Positions 57,801 through 64,000 of a stretch of 64,000 bases of DNA are shown here, piece after piece (positions within the stretch are counted from its first letter, which is position 1; each line of letters opens with the position of its first letter). This stretch comes from a virus, in the IMG/VR virus record IMGVR_UViG_3300027985_000843, positions 62,001 through 126,000 of that record; one strand, 5' to 3'. The notes beneath the pieces were generated by a model that searched no databases, had not been told where the DNA came from, and saw only the letters and a program-made list of their open reading frames with translations. Made by a program: the position numbers and the translations under genes.

Positions 57801-60069
57801 GATAGGGGCCCGAAGTGTCGTCCACCACGATGAGGTGACCGGACGAAATGGTCGCCGTGCCCACGCCCTTCCGCACCCAAGGATTGACCGTCAGGTTCTC
57901 GGGAAGGACCGAGCCCTCGTAGGCCACGAACTCCTCCGAGAGGAGTCGCTGAGGTGGGGGGTATGCGATCCGATGAATCGGCGTATTGAACACGAGTAGT
58001 GAGGGATCGTTGAAGACCGCCGTGTATGCTCGTTCGTACGCCCGGTAGTGAAGCTCCCGCTCCTCCGGTTGGTCGAGAAGGGCTCTCATATCATCCGGGT
58101 CGTAATCGCCCGGTCGGATGAGAACGTTGTTGTACCTGTACTGGTGCTGAGTTGGTGAGCCGGGTTGGCCGTAGTTACGGTTCCAGGCATTCATGCGGAA
58201 CTCAGCCGAATTGAATCGCCGAACGTCGACCGTGGGGTTGCAACACCAGGAATAGTCGATTGCGACGTCGTCAGAGGGGGCAGGAGCCGCTGAAAGAACA
58301 ATCTGGCCCAGGAGCCCAATGACGGCCTCTGGTGTCACAGGGGCGCCGTTGATTCGCACTGTGACGTCCGAGGGGTCGTCAGCAATGATTCCGTCTCTCG
58401 GATCGAAGACCTCCCACGAGAAGACTGTGACATCCGGCAAGGAGAAGCTCGCTTGGACGCGGACCTGGGTCGAGGTCACAACCGACGTGATTCGGTAGGT
58501 GCCGTCGTTGGTCGAAACGCCGCCGCTGTCCAGCGTAAGGAACATGCCCACATGATCGTTCGTGAGAGCTGCTCCCGTGAGGGTGATCAGGGCGAAGCTG
58601 TTGAAGGTCACCCCAGCTCCCGACTGGAGAGTGAGAGGGGGCTTCGCAATCGGGCCCTTGTCCGAGAAGATGCTACGAGGAGCCAGTGGCGCGGAGGCCA
58701 CCGAGAAGATGGCCGTGTTGTATGTCGGGTCGACTGGGTTGCCAGCGACATCCTTCGGGGTATTGGTCGAGACGGTCAGTGTGTAGTCCCCAGTGCCCAT
58801 ACCGCTCGTGTACAAGGCCACAATGTCCGTGGCACGAGAGGACACGCTTCGAACACCAACCGTGGTGGGTCCGGTGATGCTGTAATCGCTCGGATTGAAC
58901 AAGTTGTCCATGTCCGGCTGCATCGGCTGGTCGAACTGCACGAGAACGGCACCCTCGTCCCCTGTCATGGTGGTTCCAATGACTCGGGGGGCCCACACGA
59001 CAGACGGGTCCACGTAGGCATGACCACCGAAGTCAATACGCTCGCACGTCGTGGTGAGAAGGCGTTCTGCTGAGATCCGATAGGATTTTCCCGCCGTAAC
59101 CTTGGAAGTCTCGATGCGAATCTGCGTGACGCCGCTGATGACTCGCCATTCGACCTTGGCCGAGACTCTTGTCGTGGCGAACAACGTGGCCGTCTCACCG
59201 GGCCACGGCGTCAAGTTCGATGTCGTGACGGTGATGGTGTTGAAGGACGAGACCCCGATCGTTGGTGAAGGGATGGTCTTGTCGCCATCGCGCCGGGCCA
59301 GGTAGAGGACTTCGACGATCGGGTCCGCCAGAGTCAGCCGCGAGTCATCCAGACGGTACTCGTAGACCGTGTCGGTCAAGCCCACTGTCTTGCTCACGTA
59401 GGCCAACGGCCCCTGGACATAGCCGTTCAGGACGTCCATCAAGGGGAGCGGTCGCTCCAGCTCCAGAAGGATGGGCGCATCCCCCAGAGGGTTGATGCTG
59501 GCAATCTTGTGGATGCCCTGGTTGGTGCCGTTGGTGATCTCAAGGTACTGGCCGACCGGGCTGTAAGCCATAGCCGCCCTGTTCCCAGGGATGTTGAACA
59601 CCTTAGACTCAGTAGCTCCCTGGCTCCCATAGACGACATAGCCCGAAGACCCGGACTCGAAGACGTTGTACTCTCTGGTGAGCCTGAGAATCTTGGGAGG
59701 GACCCCGCCGTCGGTAGGCTCCACGCGCAGGGGGATGGTCGCCGCGACACCTCGGGGGGACCAGCTCAGGGGCTTGGGCAGGGTGACCCGGAAGAGCTGC
59801 GACGTAGGCGTACCTGCAAGCACGTCGACTTGGCTGAGCACTGTCGTTTCAGAGACCTCGACCATCTCGGAGATCTCTGTTGACTGGGTCTGCGCCACCG
59901 AAGCCGATTCGACGAGGGCAGCCGCTTCGCTTACGTTGACGTTCCTACCGAGGACCAGGGCCTCTGAGGTCGTGACGGTCTCGCCAATGGCCTCAGCGGT
60001 GCCCTGGGCCTCAGCTAGAGCTTCAGATGTGGTTACAGTCTCACTGCCCCCACCCGGATAATCGGCCAT
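54814..60069 (-). CDS. Giant modular tail protein with LamG-like domains
   Basis: At 1751 residues this is the largest gene here. The N-terminus has repeated 'ETVTTSEAL' units (residues 9-40) and a SEA/SE-rich stretch to about 80. An Ig-like domain ends 'YNTAIFSVA'. At least three LamG-like units follow, each opening with 'YE(G/A).V(L/V)PE' and containing 'YR..RS..G...(V/L)FVDG'-type strands and 'WDFVRY' ends. The last unit stops at 'YHIVRDPGAGVVQVSIS', where others continue with VDG, so the C-terminal domain looks cut short. It is probably a tail-spike or baseplate appendage protein. Confidence 0.75.
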   Translation of the reverse strand: MADYPGGGSETVTTSEALAEAQGTAEAIGETVTTSEALVLGRNVNVSEAAALVESASVAQTQSTEISEMVEVSETTVLSQVDVLAGTPTSQLFRVTLPKPLSWSPRGVAATIPLRVEPTDGGVPPKILRLTREYNVFESGSSGYVVYGSQGATESKVFNIPGNRAAMAYSPVGQYLEITNGTNQGIHKIASINPLGDAPILLELERPLPLMDVLNGYVQGPLAYVSKTVGLTDTVYEYRLDDSRLTLADPIVEVLYLARRDGDKTIPSPTIGVSSFNTITVTTSNLTPWPGETATLFATTRVSAKVEWRVISGVTQIRIETSKVTAGKSYRISAERLLTTTCERIDFGGHAYVDPSVVWAPRVIGTTMTGDEGAVLVQFDQPMQPDMDNLFNPSDYSITGPTTVGVRSVSSRATDIVALYTSGMGTGDYTLTVSTNTPKDVAGNPVDPTYNTAIFSVASAPLAPRSIFSDKGPIAKPPLTLQSGAGVTFNSFALITLTGAALTNDHVGMFLTLDSGGVSTNDGTYRITSVVTSTQVRVQASFSLPDVTVFSWEVFDPRDGIIADDPSDVTVRINGAPVTPEAVIGLLGQIVLSAAPAPSDDVAIDYSWCCNPTVDVRRFNSAEFRMNAWNRNYGQPGSPTQHQYRYNNVLIRPGDYDPDDMRALLDQPEERELHYRAYERAYTAVFNDPSLLVFNTPIHRIAYPPPQRLLSEEFVAYEGSVLPENLTVNPWVRKGVGTATISSGHLIVVDDTSGPYPTGQPIFWTREIDTTFPHVFALSWRFTLTTVTEFTGVFSGVAAGYSDDNVAFIVGFLEEGGVKKFGILKRGYGDDPSDVTAWIGGLDGSGNSTDAPVEIDWNVIRSYRVMRSTDGVLRVYVDGSIDEVLRVSPDDLPFLEELNAPFDAIQGVFFGSLSRPARSTSDWDFVRYLTQPTNPVQTSPSSFVDYEANVVPEMDSKPWTPVGFHGTSTILSSDYLLLDSTSASDVTDVGLLGGDFHGYLRFEPLLEVSSELVVDAQVQLLTYTHGFDPNGLMFAVDDGTRLMQVCLLSDQELPKISYGGRSLPGDFTPFSWLSAGTQTAEMAGRILRITDASTTDGLVYYFDDVAPSGSDDRVIAAAIDYMLEFRCKVVSYTLDVGGYAGAFGQVYDGTRSVGLLLEEVLGIKYVSLHSDGSVLVRFAFNWDDGAFHTYRFRKSTSGDLVSLFVDGTFTGSLAYSSFASPGLSPSGQVSFGASTPASVGSESVIDWAYCNAWRVRSDVRHYVGLWKGTTTGTLRDYHVSMKVAGRGATVAGNVLTDSNASFVAANVVAGDQVIIDNGPNTGIYEVSAATPTTLVMTAAFPHQPSEVDYRVAEETDWTTQHKYRLARDSSGTVSLFLDAGTQPLVQVGYDAIDLPASGSGLVRTLSGGLAAIAFGAFAVEDLSQSSWDFVRYGLTRSPTELRIVPHHETMNQWNAMSSPERLYTQIPHDLTDYKSSSTGIVPKTDPDFLADPALRAFTTLNEGTPLVPLTQAFETRAPYPVQEYVSAFNKPEDILNNEGDFTLNNGALRYKLIVPDDVLYSCLDVIEQTTGEPELIKPFSDGCGCMPSLKLEYTKEVCLTYEGDVLPEDDTAAPTPWGLVSDSPAQVTTTVFSSVLTYGTLAGGTKTVYRNNTPLPDAPGLRTEAQFRMRVLDDGTLGTDDTQIRAGLSAPNLTVALAFITTPLAERYILVIDLNNGNVLGSITFDYLDGAYHTYHIVRDPGAGVVQVSIS

Positions 60070-60149
60070 CAGGCTGCCTTTCGAGGCTCCAACACCCTCA
60101 CGTCAACAATCACCTTGACTCTCTAAGTGACCGTAATCACTCAGGAAGT

Positions 60150-60662
60150 TCAACCCAGGGTAATTGTATACGTGAGCGTCAAAGTGTCGTTGGTCGCCAA
60201 GGTACGCTGAGTGAACAGAACCTCGTGGGCCATGACGCCCGCCGACACCGCCGTGAACAGAGCAGACTTCTGGACTGCTTGCGAAGCTCCGGTGTAGGTG
60301 AAGACCTTCGTCACCATCGTCTGGTTGCCAGAACCAGTAGCGAGGGTCACGGTCCCCTGGGCTCGCGTCAGACCGTCCGCCGCCAGTTCCGACGTGAGAG
60401 TCGTGTCCGTCTCGGCGACCGCCGTGGCGTCGTTGGACAAGCCGATGAAGTTGAAGCCGTTGGTCAGGATGCCGCCACCCGCCGTGGTGTCGTAGCACTG
60501 GGTGTGCAGCTGGACCCGGCCGGCGTTGGTGATCAGGTTGTGGACAACCTCGTCCTCGTCCACTTCCTTCCGAAGCCAGATGCCTCTGACCTCGTCGAAG
60601 TCGTAAGCCACTTCATGGTGCACGCGAACGGCTGCCCGGGGGCCTGTCATGATGATCTGCAT
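60150..60662 (-). CDS. Tail protein with phage structural beta fold
   Basis: A 170-residue protein starting MQIIMTGPRAAVRVHHEV after AGGAGACACC. The domain layout 'HNLITNAGR', 'NFIGLSNDATAV', 'TLTSELAADGL', 'TKVFTYTGASQAV', 'TLTYTITLG' resembles the beta domain in 47405-48052. The open frame upstream of the ATG is a shadow. About 80 bases after the stop hold no gene. It is a likely tail-tip or fibre-attachment component. Confidence 0.65.
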   Translation of the reverse strand: MQIIMTGPRAAVRVHHEVAYDFDEVRGIWLRKEVDEDEVVHNLITNAGRVQLHTQCYDTTAGGGILTNGFNFIGLSNDATAVAETDTTLTSELAADGLTRAQGTVTLATGSGNQTMVTKVFTYTGASQAVQKSALFTAVSAGVMAHEVLFTQRTLATNDTLTLTYTITLG

Positions 60663-60703
60663 TGGTGTCTCCTGTTCAGGCCAGCTCATAAATAGAACTG
60701 GTT

Positions 60704-61510
60704 TCAAAAATCCGAAGAGTGGTCTTCGCCCGTGACGGTCTGGTTGACCTTCTTGCCCAAGCGGTCCCGGTCCCGCATGCCACACCAGTAAGACCGGAAG
60801 TCCTCGTAGTAGTAGCTCGCCATCCGCCACCGATACTCGTCCAGGACTCTCCCCGTCGGGTCGTTGGGGTTGTAGTTGTCGGTGAAGATGTACCGAATCC
60901 TGAACAAGGTGTGGGCGGGCCGGATGATGTCCAGGATGAGCTTGAGGGCCCGTTGCAGCTCGAACAGATTGGACGGGAAGACCCCGCCCGTCAGGATGTC
61001 CACCCGGAACCCAAACTGATCCGAGATGTCGAGACCCGAAGCCCCCTCCCGCTGCAACACGAAGTTCTCGTAGACCGTACCGCTGTCGAAGAACAGGTCG
61101 GAGGCATCCTGCATCGAGTCAGGAATCGAGCCCTGAAAGTAGATGCGGATGATGTTGATCAGGAAGGTCCGGAACTCCTCATCGTCAAACTCCAGGCCAG
61201 GCAGACGGCCATTGAGGAACACGAGGTAGCCGATCATCGAATACAGGAAGTCGGACCTGGTTTTCGTGAAGTCCAGGTCCATGTTCGCGTCTTCGAGAGC
61301 CAACTCGATCTTCGCCAGCTCGACCGCCACCGCCTTGACTTCGAGCGTGTAGTTCGGCCCCTGGATGGTGCTGATGTAGTTCGACGGCAGTAGCCCTAGA
61401 AGCGTCGAAAACACCGTCTGAGCACGTTGCAAGACCCGGAGGTTGTACTCCTTGCCTCGCCGCTCGATGTTGAAATTTACCCGAGCTGGATCGATCGTAA
61501 AGCGTGCCAT
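60704..61510 (-). CDS. Baseplate/tail protein
   Basis: A 268-residue, mostly helical protein starting MARFTIDPARVNFNIERRG. A conserved-looking charged helix (VELAKIELALEDANMD), an internal 'FLINIIRIYFQGS' and a C-terminal aromatic helix 'YRWRMASYYYEDF' are visible. It follows the baseplate-J-like gene after two bases. Gene order (J-like then this) is like P2-type baseplate modules, where the next gene is the gpI-like wedge protein. The gpI call is inference only. Confidence 0.6.
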   Translation of the reverse strand: MARFTIDPARVNFNIERRGKEYNLRVLQRAQTVFSTLLGLLPSNYISTIQGPNYTLEVKAVAVELAKIELALEDANMDLDFTKTRSDFLYSMIGYLVFLNGRLPGLEFDDEEFRTFLINIIRIYFQGSIPDSMQDASDLFFDSGTVYENFVLQREGASGLDISDQFGFRVDILTGGVFPSNLFELQRALKLILDIIRPAHTLFRIRYIFTDNYNPNDPTGRVLDEYRWRMASYYYEDFRSYWCGMRDRDRLGKKVNQTVTGEDHSSDF

Positions 61511-61512
61511 CC

Positions 61513-64000
61513 CTACGTCGTAGCCTCCCTGAAGGTCAAGGTCAGGTCACCGAGTTCGAGGCTCTCCACCTCGGAGGCTTGCAGATCATGCGGGCCGCGA
61601 TCGTTGTAGATCACGTAGCTCGCAGCGTAGTCGTGGTTGGTCGGGTCGTCTGCTGGTGTGCCGCCCGTTGCCAAGCTCACAACCACGTGGTTGGCTGTCC
61701 GTTCCAACCTCTCAGCCTCGATGGCGGCCGGAGTGGTCAGCCCCGTCTCAGCCGTGATGGTCGCGTCATCGCTGTAGCCCGTGATGGTCGCCCCGTCGGC
61801 CCCGATGATGTACGCCCCGGCCCCGTAGCTGCCTACCAGGGCGAGGGTGGTCGATAGGGCCATCGCCACGTCGTCCTGGAACACGCCCCGGTGCATCGTC
61901 ACAGGGCCACCCCCGTCGATGGTCGGATACCTCAGGGCGTTGGTGAGGATGTACACCTGGTTGTCGCCCGAGTCGAGTACCGAGAGCCGAGCATACGAAG
62001 AGAAGAGGGCCTCTCGAATCTTGCGGGACTCGTCTGCGTAGCCCATCTTCGCCAGAGGGATGACTTGGAAGTCGACCCCCGTGGTCGAGTCGATCGCATT
62101 GATGAGGTCCGACTGCGCGGACCCTTGCCCAACAAGCTTCTGATTCAGCTCCGTCGAAACATTGGTACGGACGATCGGATCGGTTGTGTCCTTTTTCGCT
62201 CCCGCCTTGAGCTGGATGGTTGTCTCTAGGTCGATGGCATTCAAGACGGCCTGTTTCGCGAGAACGTCTGCCGTCACGTGCCGCTGCTTGTTGAGAGCCC
62301 GCTGGAACTCCTGAAGCAAGTCGTTGATCACGTAGGTCACGGCGAAATTCTCGTCATGGCTGTAGTCCACACTCACCGTCTGACCACTGAGGATGGCCGA
62401 GGTGGTCGTGCGGACGACGGCCGCCGGAGTTGTTGCGGTGCCCTCGATGATCTCGAAGTCGGGGGCCACAGTGCTCGGGCCGTCGTATTCGATGGTCCGG
62501 TCTTCCGAAAAGACTCGAAGCGTCGCTGTGTTGATGCCGATGGCTGCGAGCTTCTCCGAGAAGAAGCCGATCATGACATGCGTCTCATTGTTGACCGTGA
62601 GAACATCGCCCGACGGCACACCTCCCACCTGGTTGATGGAGATGTAGTCCTGGGCGATGGTGCTCTCGCCATTCCACAGAGGATCCTCCGTCTTGTACAG
62701 GTCGTAGCCCGCCGTGGAAGACAGAGTCCCAGACACCTCCCCGACAACCGACGTGACCCGCCGAACCGGCTGCAAGGTCGGGATGAACTTGTTCACACTG
62801 CGATATCTCACGTCCGCGTGAATGACGTTGTCGATGGCAGTAACGAACGACTGAATGCTCACATCCAGCTGGAACGTCTGGTAGTCGAGGAGAACCACGC
62901 CAGCCAAGTCGTAGTCGAGCCCCTGCGTCACGTTTCGGACCCCGAGTCCCTGGGCGATGTTGTCGAGAATCTCCACCAGCGGCGTGTCGACCGTTACCCG
63001 AGGATCAGTCACGCGGAAGATCAGGTTGACTGCATCCACGATCTGGCATTGCGTATCTCTCAGGACCTCGAAGGTGAAGGCAAACGTCTCCGTGACGGTC
63101 CGCTCTCGAACACCTTGGATCCAAATGTCCACCTTGCCGCCGATGTGCTTGTCTCGAACCTCATCGTAGTCGCGCATCATGAGGTCGTCCCCGGACTTTA
63201 CGACCTTGGCCCGTACGATGCCCTGCTGCTCGGCTGCGGTGGCAGCATAGCCGCCTTCCGTGCCCGTATCGACCGAAACGAAGCCAAGCTGCGCCCGGAC
63301 TGCGAGATCGTGGTTGCTTTCACGGTCCGTACCGAAGACGGTGGCCTCGGTGTTCGTCACGTTCATGCTTCCAGTCGCGGAGGCCGACTGGAAACTCGTG
63401 ATGGCCCCCGCCGACACATTGCCGTTGGCTCCGGGGTTCTCCGCCGTGATGGTGACAATCAGCTCGTACCGCTGCGTGTCGAAGTTGTAGTAGGCGTCAG
63501 CGTCTGCTGCTGGCAACAGGTAGGTGCCGCTCACGAGGAAGCGGACGGTGCCTGTCGACACGATGGTGCCCGAGGCGATCGTGATGTCCCGCGCGGGGCG
63601 AGTGGTCGTATAGAACACGGCCTGCCCTGTGGCCGGGCGGCCCGCAAGACGAGTCCGCTGGAAATTGCCCGCGAGCTTCTCAAACTGCGTGTCGATCAGC
63701 TGCTGAACCGCGATGTCCGTCGCGAACCCTAGAGCCGCCTTGAGGGCTGACTTGTAGGAGGACGAGGCCACCGCATCGGACACCTCGTCGCCATTGGCGT
63801 CATCGATGGGCAACAGGGTGAGGAAGCTCTGCGACCTGTGGACGAAGTCGAGGATGAACCAGATGCGCTCGGCCTCCGAGGCGAACGGATCAATCGACAC
63901 GTCCCGAGTGGTCGACCCGGGGAGCAAGCTGATCTCCTCGTTGACCCGCTTGATAGCGTCGAGGAAGTTGAGTGTCACCTGAAGCTGGGTCCGATCCGGA
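61513..64000 (-). CDS. Baseplate J-like protein, 5' end cut by the window edge
   Basis: At least 821 residues are visible. The in-frame sequence continues to base 64000 without a stop (…PDRTQLQ, then a GTG at 63978 that has no Shine-Dalgarno), so the gene may begin outside the window. The body matches baseplate J-type proteins: 'GTIVSTGTVRFLVSGTYLL', 'AENPGANGNVSAGAITSF', and 'RESNHDLAVRAQL' followed by 'TGTEGGYAATAAEQQGIVRAKVV'. Such proteins form the wedge of contractile baseplates. A C-terminal beta domain is added. It is longer than the common P2/Mu proteins. Confidence 0.82.
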   Translation of the reverse strand, partial: PDRTQLQVTLNFLDAIKRVNEEISLLPGSTTRDVSIDPFASEAERIWFILDFVHRSQSFLTLLPIDDANGDEVSDAVASSSYKSALKAALGFATDIAVQQLIDTQFEKLAGNFQRTRLAGRPATGQAVFYTTTRPARDITIASGTIVSTGTVRFLVSGTYLLPAADADAYYNFDTQRYELIVTITAENPGANGNVSAGAITSFQSASATGSMNVTNTEATVFGTDRESNHDLAVRAQLGFVSVDTGTEGGYAATAAEQQGIVRAKVVKSGDDLMMRDYDEVRDKHIGGKVDIWIQGVRERTVTETFAFTFEVLRDTQCQIVDAVNLIFRVTDPRVTVDTPLVEILDNIAQGLGVRNVTQGLDYDLAGVVLLDYQTFQLDVSIQSFVTAIDNVIHADVRYRSVNKFIPTLQPVRRVTSVVGEVSGTLSSTAGYDLYKTEDPLWNGESTIAQDYISINQVGGVPSGDVLTVNNETHVMIGFFSEKLAAIGINTATLRVFSEDRTIEYDGPSTVAPDFEIIEGTATTPAAVVRTTTSAILSGQTVSVDYSHDENFAVTYVINDLLQEFQRALNKQRHVTADVLAKQAVLNAIDLETTIQLKAGAKKDTTDPIVRTNVSTELNQKLVGQGSAQSDLINAIDSTTGVDFQVIPLAKMGYADESRKIREALFSSYARLSVLDSGDNQVYILTNALRYPTIDGGGPVTMHRGVFQDDVAMALSTTLALVGSYGAGAYIIGADGATITGYSDDATITAETGLTTPAAIEAERLERTANHVVVSLATGGTPADDPTNHDYAASYVIYNDRGPHDLQASEVESLELGDLTLTFREATT

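Noticed and set aside
62278-63732. Plus-strand ORF of 484 codons
   Set aside because: It is antisense to the baseplate J-like gene and has no recognisable domain or start signal.
1-64000. tRNA genes, CRISPR arrays and insertion sequences
   Set aside because: I looked for T-loop-like GGTTCGAATCC segments outside coding regions, regularly spaced repeats and transposase motifs, and saw none convincing.

Overview
This window is a GC-rich stretch of tailed double-stranded DNA phage genome. The evidence is a DnaB-like replicative helicase, a CHC2 zinc-finger primase-like protein, a family A DNA polymerase, a SNF2-type helicase, and a right-hand half of tail and baseplate genes ending in a baseplate-J-like protein, which implies a contractile tail. 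No terminase, capsid, portal or RNA polymerase gene and no tRNA is visible, so 64 kb is only part of a large, probably jumbo-class, genome. The host cannot be named. One protein with a signal peptide and a beta-rich C-terminus (34531-35139) would suit a Gram-negative host, but this is weak evidence.

Layout. Almost everything is on the minus strand and tightly packed, with many 4-base ATGA/GTGA or TGATG stop/start overlaps that imply translational coupling. Two plus-strand genes sit at the left edge (3-911 and 1806-2030). From 977 to 8205 there is an HNH nuclease, a helical protein and a coupled four-gene operon. That operon holds three HExxH metallopeptidases, one of them fused to a Nudix hydrolase and a type IB topoisomerase, plus a DnaJ-like zinc protein. 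All four carry a short 'RVVARYL'-like peptide. From 8265 to 25294 is an accessory and metabolic region: DHH phosphoesterase, YkgJ-like Cys-cluster protein, histone H1-like protein, DUF1848-like protein, ClpX, carbon-nitrogen hydrolase, double-domain ThyX, deoxyribonucleotidase, and a Ycf46-like AAA / DUF1257 / DUF2997 trio. From 25320 to 33627 is the replication module: polymerase, primase-like protein, helicase, a possible helicase loader, and the SNF2 helicase. From 33655 to 37591 are small, secreted and membrane proteins and a GIY-YIG homing endonuclease. From 37629 to the right edge are virion structural genes: large modular tail/fibre proteins, a tandemly duplicated gene pair, and baseplate proteins.

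Regulation. A recurring element, (T/C)CGGTGTA(T/A), lies 10-13 bases before the start codon of eight non-structural genes that lack a Shine-Dalgarno sequence. It lies farther upstream of three genes that do have one. The best reading is an extended -10 promoter, mostly driving leaderless transcripts. Structural genes instead use ordinary Shine-Dalgarno sites.

Most notable are the RVVARYL-tagged operon with its Nudix-topoisomerase-protease polyprotein, the GGTGTA leaderless promoter class, and an in-frame amber codon at 36739-36741 followed by a preserved 32-codon extension.
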